NCBI GenBank assembly: GCA_018269075.1
Contig: JAFDVJ010000133.1
Coordinates: 1 to 47,701 of the forward strand
DNA length: 47,701 bases
From: Acidobacteriota bacterium
GTDB lineage: Bacteria > Acidobacteriota > Blastocatellia > Pyrinomonadales > Pyrinomonadaceae
Reading direction: 5' to 3'
Below the pieces are notes generated by a model. It was not told the origin of the DNA, did not search any database, and saw only the letters and a list, made by a program, of their open reading frames with translations. This document shows, one piece after another, positions 32,439-40,838 of the stretch. The position numbers and the translations under genes are program-made. Every line of letters starts with the position of its first letter. Position 1 is the first letter of the stretch.

Positions 32439-33983
32439 TCATTCCCATTCGATCGTCGACGGCGGTTTCGAGGAAACGTCGTAGACGACGCGGTTGATGC
32501 CGCGGATTTCCGCGGTGATCCGCGACGAGACTTTTTGCAGGAGATCGAACGGGACGCGCGCCCAGTCGGCGGTCATTCCGTCGGTCGAGGTGACGGCGCG
32601 GAGCGCGATCGCGCGGTCGTAGGTGCGAAAATCGCCCTGCACGCCGACCGAATGGATCGGCAGCAAGACCGCGAACGCCTGCCAGACGTCGTTGTAAACG
32701 CCGAAATTATGCAGCTCCTCGATAAATATCCGATCCGCCTTCTGCAGGAGCGCGACCTTGTCCGGCGTGATGTCGCCGAGGATGCGAACGCCGAGACCCG
32801 GCCCCGGAAACGGGTGTCGTTCGAGAATCTCGGCCGGCACGCCGAGGTCTTTGCCGATCGCGCGGACCTCGTCCTTGAACAATTCGCGCAGCGGTTCGAT
32901 CAGTTTCAGATTCATCTTCTCGGGCAGACCGCCGACGTTGTGATGCGATTTGATCGTCACCGACGCGCCGCGCAAAGAGACGGATTCGATGACGTCCGGG
33001 TAGAGCGTGCCCTGCACGAGCCACTTCGCGCCGCCGATCTTATGCGCTTCGGCGTCGAAAACATCGATAAACTTCGCGCCGATCGCCTTGCGTTTCTGTT
33101 CGGGATCGGTGATGCCCTTCAAAACCGCGTAAAAATCCTCCGAAGCGTCGACGCCGACGACGTTGAGATGCAGTTTTTCCCTGTAAAGCTTTAATGTCGT
33201 CTCGAACTCGTCGGCGCGCAGCAGGCCGTTGTTGACGAAGATGCAGGTCTGCCGGTCGCCGATCGCTTCGTGAACGAGACACGCGGCGACGGTCGAGTCG
33301 ACGCCGCCCGAAAGACCGCAGACGACGCGCTCGTCCGGGCCGATCGTCGCGCGGAGCTTCTCGACTTCCTCGGTGATAAACTGCGCGCTCGTCCAGTCGC
33401 CGCGGCATTCGCAGACGTTGAAGAGAAAATTCCGCAAAACTTCGCGGCCCAAAGGCGTGTGCGCGACTTCCGGGTGAAACTGGACGGCGAAGATCCTGCG
33501 CGCGGGGTTTTCGATCGCCGTCACGACGTCGCCGGTCGTCGCGGTCTGGTGAAAGCCCTCGGGCAGCGCGGTGACGTGGTCGCCGTGGCTCATCCAGACG
33601 TCCAATTCGAACGGCAGCTCGGCGAAAAGCTCGGTGTGGCCGCTCAGAACCTTCATTTTGGCGTGGCCGTACTCGCGCTTGTCGGACGGCGAAACCGCGC
33701 CCCGCAGGTCTTTCGCCAGTAACTGCATCCCGTAGCAGATGCCGAGCACCGGCGCGTCGATTCGGTCGTAAAAATCGGTCGCGACCTGCGGCGCGTCCTC
33801 CTCGTAGACGGAGTTCGGCCCGCCCGACAAAATGACGCCCCTCGGCCGGCGTTCGAGAATTTTGTCTAAATCGTAATGAAAAGGCACGATCTCGCAGTAA
33901 ACGCCCTGCTCGCGCACGCGCCGCGCGATGAGCTGGGTATACTGCGAGCCGAAATCGAGAATTAAAATAAGTTCGTGCTGCAA
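32439..33983 (-). CDS. guaA: GMP synthase (glutamine-hydrolysing)
   Basis: A 514-residue enzyme converting XMP, ATP and glutamine to GMP, the last step of guanine nucleotide synthesis. Class I glutamine amidotransferase domain (residues 1-190): catalytic Cys in VLGICYGMQLLA and His-Glu in QFHPEVAHT. ATP-pyrophosphatase domain: P-loop VCGLSGGVDSTVAA. C-terminal dimerisation domain ends NRVVYDVSSKPPSTIEWE, the universal family ending. Length is as expected. Monocistronic as far as visible. Confidence 0.97.
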   Translation of the reverse strand: MQHELILILDFGSQYTQLIARRVREQGVYCEIVPFHYDLDKILERRPRGVILSGGPNSVYEEDAPQVATDFYDRIDAPVLGICYGMQLLAKDLRGAVSPSDKREYGHAKMKVLSGHTELFAELPFELDVWMSHGDHVTALPEGFHQTATTGDVVTAIENPARRIFAVQFHPEVAHTPLGREVLRNFLFNVCECRGDWTSAQFITEEVEKLRATIGPDERVVCGLSGGVDSTVAACLVHEAIGDRQTCIFVNNGLLRADEFETTLKLYREKLHLNVVGVDASEDFYAVLKGITDPEQKRKAIGAKFIDVFDAEAHKIGGAKWLVQGTLYPDVIESVSLRGASVTIKSHHNVGGLPEKMNLKLIEPLRELFKDEVRAIGKDLGVPAEILERHPFPGPGLGVRILGDITPDKVALLQKADRIFIEELHNFGVYNDVWQAFAVLLPIHSVGVQGDFRTYDRAIALRAVTSTDGMTADWARVPFDLLQKVSSRITAEIRGINRVVYDVSSKPPSTIEWE

Positions 33984-34040
33984 AGCTGTCTTTTCTCCCG
34001 GGTTTGATAAAGAAAAGATTATAGCTTTTCTCGCGGGGTC

Positions 34041-34667
34041 TTAAAAAACCGGGGAGCCAAGTTTTTCGTTGACGTATCTTTTGAGCCGGTCGAGCGGGCC
34101 TTTCGGCGCGAAATGCTCGTCGAGCTCGAAATAGCGGTCGTTGATCAGCCCGGCCTGCTTGTTGAGGACCGCCCACGCCTCTTCGTCGGTCAGCTTTCGC
34201 TTTCCGCCGGGCGCGTCGATCTCGAAGGTCCTGAGCTTGTTCGCCGCGCTGACGGCGGAAACGGTTTGCCTGTAGGCCGTGTCGTATCTTTCCTGCCGGT
34301 CGGTCGAATAATCGCGGGCATACCGGTAATCGAAGAGCGTGCGGCCGGCCGCCTCGACGCTTTTGCCGGCCTCGCCGTCGAGATCGATCCTGACGGTCTC
34401 GCCGTTCGCGCCGGCGTATTCGAGCCAGACGACGGGCAGTCCCTGACGATCGACTGAAGTCTTGAGATCGTCGGCAAAACCGATCTCGTCGTAAACGCCC
34501 CGAACCTCAGCGGCCGGTCCCGCCGGCGGCGAAACGTTCTGCACCATCACGCCGCCCCGCGCTTCGACGGCCTCCGTCGCCGCCACGCGGCCGGACGAGT
34601 TCGTACAGGCCGAAAAAACGAGAACCGCGCAGATCGATGTCAGAAGAATGCGGGCGTAAAGGATCAT
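34041..34667 (-). CDS. Putative lipoprotein of unknown function
   Basis: A 208-residue protein with an N-terminal hydrophobic segment ending VLVFSAC, a plausible lipobox with Cys at residue 21, consistent with the lgt/lspA pathway encoded nearby. The mature part has charged helical stretches (YRYARDYSTDRQERYDTAYRQ) and a C-terminal LTDEEAWAVLNKQAG segment. I recognise no family. It is downstream of the envelope protein at 34803 on the same strand, but about 135 bp apart. Confidence 0.7.
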   Translation of the reverse strand: MILYARILLTSICAVLVFSACTNSSGRVAATEAVEARGGVMVQNVSPPAGPAAEVRGVYDEIGFADDLKTSVDRQGLPVVWLEYAGANGETVRIDLDGEAGKSVEAAGRTLFDYRYARDYSTDRQERYDTAYRQTVSAVSAANKLRTFEIDAPGGKRKLTDEEAWAVLNKQAGLINDRYFELDEHFAPKGPLDRLKRYVNEKLGSPVF

Positions 34668-34802
34668 AGATTACTTTTAATTCATTTTTGCGGGTAAATC
34701 AATATTTTCGATAAAATTTTCGGGCGCGGTTTGGATTTCGGGGGAATTTTATCCCGCGAGGTTAAAACCGAGTAAGAGGCCCCCGGGAGGTTCGGGCCGC
34801 TT

Positions 34803-35396
34803 TTATTTATCTTTAAATTTGATCGAAGCCAGTATTGTTTGGGCGGTTTCGCGATCCTCCGAAGTTTTATAGCTTGCGATGAACGAAGCGGTCAAATGCC
34901 GGTTCGGCGCAAACACCAGACCGTCGCGCGGAAACTGAACGCCCGTGACATAAGGCTTTTCGACCGGGCCGGATGCGTTCCGGCCGTCCGCGTTAACCGC
35001 GCCTTTCGGGTTTTCAAGCGGTTTGTTCGCGTTGTAACTGATCAACTCGACGGTTTTTCCGTCGATCACGACCGGTTCGCTTTCGCCTTCGTAATATTTT
35101 AACGAAAACCCGACGTCGGTCGAATATGCTCCATATTCGATTACAAACCGGATCTCGTCGTTTTCGAATCCCATCACCTGCGAATCAATTCCCCGCAAAT
35201 CGAGTTTCTTCATCGTCGGCGGAACCGCGACCGAGAAAAAATCGGTTTCGATCGTTTTCCAGTCCTGCGGGACTTCGCTTCCCTTCAGAGCGCGTGCCGC
35301 CATCCATCGACACGCCGCGCCGGCCGAACCGAAGACCAGCACGAACAGCAACGCAATGATCGTCAAGGGATTATCGAAAAAAGAAGTTCGCTTCAT
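34803..35396 (-). CDS. Membrane-anchored protein of unknown function
   Basis: A 197-residue protein with one N-terminal membrane helix or signal anchor (NPLTIIALLFVLVFGSAGAAC). The rest resembles small PsbP/DUF-like beta proteins that report membrane damage (FFSVAVPPTMKKLDLRGIDSQ, later ASFIASYKTSEDRETAQTILASIKF), but I cannot name the family. The Cys after AGAA could be lipid-modified, though the lipobox is poor. The ATG at 35396 (MKRTSF) is chosen over the frame start at 35474, whose extra part reads as noncoding. It is divergent from the tRNA. Confidence 0.72.
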   Translation of the reverse strand: MKRTSFFDNPLTIIALLFVLVFGSAGAACRWMAARALKGSEVPQDWKTIETDFFSVAVPPTMKKLDLRGIDSQVMGFENDEIRFVIEYGAYSTDVGFSLKYYEGESEPVVIDGKTVELISYNANKPLENPKGAVNADGRNASGPVEKPYVTGVQFPRDGLVFAPNRHLTASFIASYKTSEDRETAQTILASIKFKDK

Positions 35397-35520
35397 CGCT
35401 TTAATATTGGGCTCCGGCGAATTTATGTTTTTATTCTCAAATCTCGTGAACAAATTCGCAAGTCGGCTTGACAAGAAAGGGCAAAATCCTTAACCTAAAA
35501 ATTCGTCTTCGGGCGATTAT

Positions 35521-35592
<72 letters not shown>

Positions 35593-35669
35593 CTTAATTT
35601 CTTGGCTATATTGGGTAAATAAATGATTTAGCAAACGGCTTTTTCAAAATTTGTCCAAACCGAGTCCAA

Positions 35670-35695
35670 GGGCACTCAAATTGAGTGCCCTTTTT
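35670..35695 (+). terminator. Terminator after tRNA-Asn
   Basis: GGGCACTC (35670-35677) pairs with GAGTGCCC (35683-35690), followed by TTTTT. Oriented to stop transcription from the tRNA before it enters the element's left-end genes. The T-run overlaps the stop of the convergent pentapeptide gene. Confidence 0.8.
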
Positions 35696-36821
35696 ATTTT
35701 GTTCCCGAGTTCGACTTTTTGTTTAATTCTGCAATTCTTTCTTTTTTGGCTGCCTGAAGTTCGGGGTTCGGAGGGACTTGAGTGTTTTCGCTAACATAAG
35801 CCTGTTTTATTTGTTTAACAGTAATATTGGTTCGAACTAAATTGGCTCCTCGTAAATCGGCGTTGATAAAATTCGCGCCCGTAAGATCGGCGTCGATAAA
35901 ATTAGAGCCGGACAAATATGCATTATTTAAATTTGTTTCAGTGAAGCATCCTCCTCTGAAAACGGCTTTTTCGAAATTTACCCCTTCGAGATTTGCATTG
36001 AAAAAAAACACATTATTTAATTCAATTCGGTCTCCCAGGTATGAATAATAAGTATTTTTATCGCCAAGAATCTGAGCCGCGCTTTCGATATCTTTTAATT
36101 TTTCTGTACTGTAACACTGGCAGCCATCAGCATTTTTTTGTTTATTTGAATCAAGTATTTTTTGGGAATGCGTGTTGATGTAGAGAATAAGAATATCTTT
36201 GATGACGGGACTTGACGAATTAGGTTCTTTGGAGATGTTTCGAATTTCAAAAAGGCCGGCCATCCTGGCGAGTGAATCATCATCTTTTACAAGTTTGATG
36301 GCCTCAGAATATCGCTCGGAAAATATCCTTTGTTTTGTAAGTTGATAAGTATCGTATGTGACAATTAATCCAAAAATAAAAAATGCTCCGCCAATTATCT
36401 GAGCCACTGTCTTACGAGTATCATCGGTAATTTTAAGGATATCTCTTTCTTTTTCGAACTCGGATTGAGTCTCAGATGTAAGTTTGTTTCTGAGATATTT
36501 AAGGTTTTCCTTTGGAAAGTACCAAATTGCAAGAAAGGAAAAGATCATCGCCAACAAACCGACTAAATAGATTCCAAAAATTTTGCTCAACTGTAATCCT
36601 GTGAGAATCACAATCGGGAGGAAAAGAACCCCGCCAATAACCAGCTTTATGAAACGAGGATAATACTTCCAGAATGTGTCAGTTGTAATAATTTCCTGAG
36701 AAGCCGGGTTTTGAATTTTTGAAGGCTCGGAAACTGCCGGTTTAGTATCAACGACAGGATCAGGATCAGGCTGAGAGACAATAGTTTTAGTGGTGGTTTT
36801 AGTCTTTTTTTTATTTTCCAT
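35694..36821 (-). CDS. Membrane protein with C-terminal pentapeptide repeats
   Basis: A 375-residue protein: basic, Pro/Thr-rich N-terminal tail (residues 1-45), two membrane helices (about 57-100, FIKLVIGGVLFLPIVIL and YLVGLLAMIFSFLAIW), a third (about 140-160, IIGGAFFIFGLIVTY), then a cytoplasmic helical part and pentapeptide repeats (about 265-330) such as ANLEG, ANFIN, ADLRG, ANLVR, which fold into a quadrilateral beta-helix. Pentapeptide proteins act in gyrase protection or as scaffolds; none of these roles can be claimed here. Its codon use is more AT-rich than the host genes. It starts 15 bp after the integrase stop and is likely cargo in the same transcript. Confidence 0.8.
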   Translation of the reverse strand: MENKKKTKTTTKTIVSQPDPDPVVDTKPAVSEPSKIQNPASQEIITTDTFWKYYPRFIKLVIGGVLFLPIVILTGLQLSKIFGIYLVGLLAMIFSFLAIWYFPKENLKYLRNKLTSETQSEFEKERDILKITDDTRKTVAQIIGGAFFIFGLIVTYDTYQLTKQRIFSERYSEAIKLVKDDDSLARMAGLFEIRNISKEPNSSSPVIKDILILYINTHSQKILDSNKQKNADGCQCYSTEKLKDIESAAQILGDKNTYYSYLGDRIELNNVFFFNANLEGVNFEKAVFRGGCFTETNLNNAYLSGSNFIDADLTGANFINADLRGANLVRTNITVKQIKQAYVSENTQVPPNPELQAAKKERIAELNKKSNSGTK

Positions 36822-36836
36822 AGGGGTTGATTAAAC

Positions 36837-38084
36837 TCATTCGAGATGGTCGTCGTCGAGCACGTCGCCGGCGCCGAAACTCCCGAAATCGTCGAGGACT
36901 TTGCCGGCAATCCGGCGTGATTCGCGCGTCGCGTGCGAGTAATGAAGGATCAGTGTTTTGTCGGAATGCCCGGTGATCGATCCCACGGTCGAAAGATCGA
37001 TTCCTTTTTGCAGCATCTGCGTGATCGCCGTATGCCGCGCGTCGTGAGTGACAAAACCGCCTTTTTTGTTCTGCCCGTAAACCAGCCCGGCACGTTTCGC
37101 GACATCCTCGACGATCTGGTAATAATGCGTGATCGAATTTCCCGTCCGGCAAAAAACGAATTCGCCGAATTCGTCCAGATCCTTTCGGGTTTGCAGAATA
37201 TATTCGAGCGTCGGCGTCAATTCCAGATAACGGACGGTACTGGCCGACACGTACCGCGATTTTTGCCCGTGGATTTGCAATGTCTTTCCCTGCCAGTCGA
37301 TATGCTCCCAGCGCATGCCGGCGATCTCGCCGATGCGGGCCCCGGTCAGAATCGCTACCTGAAAGGCGTGCCCGGCGTTGCGGCGCTTTCGGTAATCGGC
37401 CGCGCTTTCATCTTCACGCTTCGCTTCGAAAAAGCGTGCAAACAGCGATTCGACCTCCTTTCGCGTAATGAGCCGTTCGCGGCGCGAGCGGGCCACCTTT
37501 AGCCGCGGGATCATTGGCGAGACCCAATCTTCCAGAATCGGGAAGTCGAGATACGCGCTGTGGAGCGCCGAGGCAATGTTGTTGAGCTCCCGGTTGATGC
37601 TGGCGTCCTTGATCTGTCCGCGCCGGTCTTGAACGTAAAGCTTCAGATGCCGCGTGCGCAGCTCGTCGAGCCGCACATTCGATTCAAGCAGCGTTAGAAA
37701 GCGATTGAAAATAGTCTTGGCGCGCGTTCGCTCTTTAGTTGAGATCAGCCGGTCGAGATACGCCTGCAGCACCTGCGAGATCGTCGGAAAGGATTGTTTC
37801 TTGAAATTGTATTTTTCGGCCTTTTCCGAGAATTTCAGGCGCGCGGCGGCCGTTTCGGCATCCTTCCGGTTGGCGAACCCGGATTCACGCCGGCGGTTTC
37901 GGATCGGCTCGTTGTTCTGGTCGTAGCTGTCCGGCTCGAGATCGATATCATAGCCCCAGGAATAATATTTTTTTTCGGCGTCCTTTTGCTTTTCGCCGGG
38001 CTTGATCTTCTCCGGCGGGACGGATCCGGGATTTTCCTTCCAGCCGGCTTTTTGTTTGTTCGAATAAAATTTCTTAACTGCCAT
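36837..38084 (-). CDS. Tyrosine-recombinase integrase
   Basis: A 415-residue site-specific recombinase expected to integrate and excise the element at tRNA-Asn. An N-terminal Arm-type region (to about 95), a core-binding SAM-like domain (about 100-195), and the catalytic domain with all key residues: R250 in TGARIGEIAG, K275 in GQKSRYV, H347 and R350 in HDARHTA, H373 in TGHSDKT, and nucleophile Y382 in LHYSHAT. The ending after Tyr is normal. Its start is 1 bp past the stop of the upstream TPR regulator, so both are translated from one message. Position about 1.3 kb from the tRNA is typical for integrases at the end of an element. Confidence 0.95.
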   Translation of the reverse strand: MAVKKFYSNKQKAGWKENPGSVPPEKIKPGEKQKDAEKKYYSWGYDIDLEPDSYDQNNEPIRNRRRESGFANRKDAETAAARLKFSEKAEKYNFKKQSFPTISQVLQAYLDRLISTKERTRAKTIFNRFLTLLESNVRLDELRTRHLKLYVQDRRGQIKDASINRELNNIASALHSAYLDFPILEDWVSPMIPRLKVARSRRERLITRKEVESLFARFFEAKREDESAADYRKRRNAGHAFQVAILTGARIGEIAGMRWEHIDWQGKTLQIHGQKSRYVSASTVRYLELTPTLEYILQTRKDLDEFGEFVFCRTGNSITHYYQIVEDVAKRAGLVYGQNKKGGFVTHDARHTAITQMLQKGIDLSTVGSITGHSDKTLILHYSHATRESRRIAGKVLDDFGSFGAGDVLDDDHLE

Positions 38085-38085
38085 A

Positions 38086-39786
38086 TCAAACTTCTAATTT
38101 CTTGAAATTTATCTCCCGGACGCCGGTCTCATCGATCAGGCAAAAAGCGAAAGGCTCGCCGATAACATTCTGCCCGTCGAGAATGATCGGAAAGCCGCCG
38201 TCATCATAGATCACGAAAAGATCGAAATCCTCGTCGTAACTCACCTTGGCGACTGTCAGACGATCATCGTAAAAGACGAGCACCGGTTTCCCTTTTTTGA
38301 GCTGGTCGATCCGGCGGACAGCGACGACCGCATCGTCGAAAATTCCGAAAGCGGTCATCACGGCTTCGGAAAAGTAAAAAGTGTCGAAAACGGTTTCATC
38401 GAAATGAAAATCGAACGAGAGCTTTTTGCCCTGCGGATCGAGCCGGAGAATTTTTTCGTTTTCCCTTCGTTCCGGCGACCGTGGCGGTAAAGATTTATCT
38501 TTCGCTTTGCCGGAACCGCGCCGGGCACGCTGCCTGAAACCGAGTTCTTCGTAAAGCCCGGGATGCCGCTCCGCCAGCGCGTTCGAGAGTGTCTGGTGAT
38601 TTTTGAGCTTCAGGAGCTTTGCCGCTTCGACCTTGGAGCCATTGGTCTTGAGCAAGGCGCGCGAAATCAAGAATCTTTCGAAATCCAATATTTCCGTTTT
38701 TAAGGGAAGATTCTGGATCGGCCGGATCTCCTTTGCAAAACTTTCGGCATATTTCCGGGCGGCCGGCTTTCCGATCCGCTCAAGCGCGATCTGCTGCAGC
38801 TCGCCGTAGGTAAGCGTCGCCTGAAGCGATCTTCCGAGACGCAGGAAGCAGAGAATACGCGTCCAGAGCGAGGCCGCCAGTCCCTTGAAGTCTTCTCCCT
38901 GCCGGAAGATTGCGATCGCGTCGTCGACGACGGCGAGCGCCGCGCTGTATTTTTCCTCACCGATCAAAATCAGCGCCTTTGTATCGAGAATATGAGGGAT
39001 CCATCCCGTGTGTTCGATCTCATTCAGGATTTCGAGCGATTTGTCGGAAAACAAGTGAGCATCGCCGAAGGCCTCCATTTCCAGATAAAGGAGCGACAGA
39101 TTGTTGTAAGAGAGGGCCAGCAAATGCCGGTTGTCGTTTGTCCGGCAAAGATTTATCGATTCGTTGAAATGAAAAATCGCTTCGACGAACTGCGCGCGCC
39201 GCTGGAGCAGGATGGCGGATTCGAAATTAAAAAGGATCTTCAGCCGGATATCTCCGCACCGGGCAACCGGATTCTTGATTTCCGCAAAAATCTCGATTGC
39301 TTCCGCAATCCGGCCGAGCCAGCACAAAAGCATCATCTGATTGATTTTCACCTGAAGATAAACCGGATGCCCGGTGTCCGTGAAATCGATCTCGACGAGT
39401 TTTAGAAAAGCTTCGCAATTTTCGACTTCGCCGGCATTCCAGTAGCAGAACGCGAGCAGGCAGTTTGTTTCAGCCGCTTTAGCCTTGTCCTTTTCTTCGA
39501 GAAATATCTTATTGGCGAGCGTCAGCAGGTCTTTGGCTCTGGCGTGATAATCCTTCAGGTTTTTTGCCCGGCCGTAAAACGTCAGGTAAAAACCGTATAG
39601 CCGCAGCAGCTCCGCCCGGATGTCGAGCCGGAATTCGGCAAAGGTCGGCAGTGTCTCGGAATCGGGCCAGAGATTTTGAAGGATATTTTTCAAAAGATCG
39701 ATATCTCTTCGCAGTTCGGCGTTTCTTGCCTCGTCCATCAGGAGAAGCACTTCGGTCAGGGGTAGTTTTTGGGACCTGGGAAACAT
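38086..39786 (-). CDS. TPR / Fis-type HTH / LexA-fold regulator of the element
   Basis: A 566-residue soluble protein. Residues about 10-365 are TPR-like helical pairs (e.g. CLLAFCYWNAGEVENCEAFL, LALSYNNLSLLYLEMEAFG). Residues 370-415 hold a Fis-type helix-turn-helix (RALLKTNGSKVEAAKLLKLK, then NHQTLSNAL). Residues about 465-555 align with the S24/LexA C-terminal fold: AVMTAFGIFDDAVVAVRR matches the LexA SM...GI..GD..AV region, and RLTVAK matches the catalytic-Lys strand. The Lys is present (K514) but the nucleophilic Ser is Val (V476), 38 residues away against 37 in LexA. Self-cleavage is therefore not expected. It overlaps functionally with the integrase, starting the same operon, and diverges from a small secreted peptide gene. 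A peptide-sensing repressor is my inference. Confidence 0.75.
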   Translation of the reverse strand: MFPRSQKLPLTEVLLLMDEARNAELRRDIDLLKNILQNLWPDSETLPTFAEFRLDIRAELLRLYGFYLTFYGRAKNLKDYHARAKDLLTLANKIFLEEKDKAKAAETNCLLAFCYWNAGEVENCEAFLKLVEIDFTDTGHPVYLQVKINQMMLLCWLGRIAEAIEIFAEIKNPVARCGDIRLKILFNFESAILLQRRAQFVEAIFHFNESINLCRTNDNRHLLALSYNNLSLLYLEMEAFGDAHLFSDKSLEILNEIEHTGWIPHILDTKALILIGEEKYSAALAVVDDAIAIFRQGEDFKGLAASLWTRILCFLRLGRSLQATLTYGELQQIALERIGKPAARKYAESFAKEIRPIQNLPLKTEILDFERFLISRALLKTNGSKVEAAKLLKLKNHQTLSNALAERHPGLYEELGFRQRARRGSGKAKDKSLPPRSPERRENEKILRLDPQGKKLSFDFHFDETVFDTFYFSEAVMTAFGIFDDAVVAVRRIDQLKKGKPVLVFYDDRLTVAKVSYDEDFDLFVIYDDGGFPIILDGQNVIGEPFAFCLIDETGVREINFKKLEV

Positions 39787-39891
39787 AATCTTTCGTTAGC
39801 AAAATTTCTTGCTAAAATGAGTTCAACGATTGTTCAAGCAATCGGACTTACAAATTTCAACAACAAACAGACCAAAGGGAGAAAAAAATCA

Positions 39892-40098
39892 ATGAAAAAA
39901 ACAGCTTCAATTCTCGTTTTATTATCCGTCCTGTCATTTAGCGCACTCGCCGACGACGGAACGACCCATTCCGGCGGAAAAACCTGCCCGGAAGGACAAA
40001 CCTGCCTGATCCAACCGCCTATCCAGCCAACGACCGAACCGACGGACAAAGATGCTTTGACGGAAATCGTCGATTTCCTGAAAGCCCTTTTCGGATGA
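39892..40098 (+). CDS. Small secreted peptide (candidate signal)
   Basis: A 68-residue peptide precursor. Signal peptide MKKTASILVLLSVLSFSALA, cut after ALA; the mature part is about 48 residues with two cysteines in KTCPEGQTCL, a Pro/Thr-rich centre (IQPTTEP) and a C-terminal amphipathic helix (ALTEIVDFLKALFG). No family recognised. The ATG at 39892 has AAAGGGAG about 10 nt upstream, which decides this start over a longer frame from 39769 that overlaps the regulator's start. It is transcribed away from the TPR regulator and ends at a terminator (40122). Position suggests a peptide signal or a regulator-controlled exported factor. Confidence 0.7.
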   Translation: MKKTASILVLLSVLSFSALADDGTTHSGGKTCPEGQTCLIQPPIQPTTEPTDKDALTEIVDFLKALFG

Positions 40099-40121
40099 TT
40101 CTTGATTTCAATTTTAATTAA

Positions 40122-40153
40122 GCGCCCGCCGGCCCAAGTTGCGCGGGCGTTTA
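40122..40153 (+). terminator. Terminator of the secreted peptide gene
   Basis: CGCCCGC (40123-40129) pairs with GCGGGCG (40143-40149), then TTTATTT. It lies between the peptide gene and the convergent RHH gene and can serve both directions. Confidence 0.75.
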
Positions 40154-40468
40154 TTTCTTCGTTTTCTTCTTTTTCACTTCATCGAGAGTGACTGTCGGGA
40201 TGTTGTCGTTTGTGAGTTTTTCAACGGATTTTTTTCGCTCCATTGATTTCTGTTCGCTTCTCTTTTGGATCTGCACCTTCTTTTCACCCTTTATTCGTTC
40301 GAATTCTTCTTTCGAAACCAGCTCCTTGGCCTGCCTGATATCCTGGACCACATGCTGATTTAAAAGCGTGGCGTAACTTCTCGCCCCCAATATTTTCGCG
40401 GCTGCCTGAAACTCCGCCAGAGTCTCGAGGTCAACTTTTAAGGTAAGCAATTTGTCGTCTTTCGCCAT
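40151..40468 (-). CDS. Ribbon-helix-helix (CopG-like) DNA-binding protein, long form
   Basis: A 105-residue protein. The N-terminal 45 residues (KLLTLKVDLETLAEFQAAAKILG) fit a ribbon-helix-helix: one strand then two helices, binding operators as a dimer of strands. The rest is a charged helix and a very basic tail (KKKKTKK). ATG at 40468 (MAKDDKLL) has GTAGG just upstream; the ATG at 40510 only adds leader sequence. It diverges from a second RHH gene, and their shared control region carries ACTAGT palindromes, suggesting self- and cross-regulation. No toxin lies beside it. Confidence 0.75.
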   Translation of the reverse strand: MAKDDKLLTLKVDLETLAEFQAAAKILGARSYATLLNQHVVQDIRQAKELVSKEEFERIKGEKKVQIQKRSEQKSMERKKSVEKLTNDNIPTVTLDEVKKKKTKK

Positions 40469-40475
40469 TTTGCCT

Positions 40476-40578
40476 ACTAGTGTATTACTAGAAAAAACTT
40501 CTGTCATCATACCATCTTAATTTTTACTTGACAATTACTAGTAAAAGTCTTTAAGCTTAGAATCAGTTTACTAGTAAA
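40476..40578. promoter_or_regulatory. Four ACTAGT operator palindromes between divergent RHH genes
   Basis: ACTAGT at 40476-40481; ACTAGA at 40487-40492; TTACTAGTAA at 40535-40544; TTTACTAGTAAA at 40567-40578. Centre-to-centre steps are 11, 50 and 33 bp, close to whole helical turns. The last palindrome touches the start codon of the plus-strand RHH gene, and the first two lie in the minus-strand 5' leader. Confidence 0.75.
40506..40534 (-). promoter_or_regulatory. Promoter of the long RHH gene
   Basis: On the minus strand TTGTCA (40529-40534), a 17-bp spacer and TATGAT (40506-40511), near consensus. The same bases read TTGACA on the plus strand (40528-40533), a candidate -35 for the divergent gene, so the two -35 boxes overlap next to an operator. 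Confidence 0.7.
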
Positions 40579-40787
40579 TGGATAGTAAATTGATAAAAGC
40601 TATGGCCGAGAAAAAGAAAAGAAAACCGCAAATTGGTATCGAAATGAACGAGACGTTGATTGCCGATCTGAAGCAAACGGCGAAAGCGATTCAAGTTCCT
40701 TATTCGCAGATTGTCCGGGAAGCCTTAACGGAAAAACTCTTGGAGATAAAAGAGACCCATCCCTTTTTCAAGTTGCAAAACAACTAA
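40578..40787 (+). CDS. Ribbon-helix-helix (CopG/Arc-like) DNA-binding protein, short form
   Basis: A 69-residue basic protein: Lys-rich N-terminus, strand KPQIGIEMNETLIADLKQTA, and helix AIQVPYSQIVREALTEKLLEIKE, the classic RHH layout. It probably acts as a dimeric repressor. The ATG overlaps the strongest ACTAGT palindrome, so binding there would block its own expression. There is no ribosome site upstream; it may be leaderless or weakly translated. Pair with the divergent RHH protein. Confidence 0.75.
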   Translation: MDSKLIKAMAEKKKRKPQIGIEMNETLIADLKQTAKAIQVPYSQIVREALTEKLLEIKETHPFFKLQNN

Positions 40788-40838
40788 AGGCGCAATTTCA
40801 TAACGTTTTCAATTTTCGAGCACCTTTTTTATAGAATT

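Noticed and set aside
40151..40787. Toxin-antitoxin module
   Set aside because: Both divergent proteins are RHH-like and no toxin-like gene adjoins either of them.
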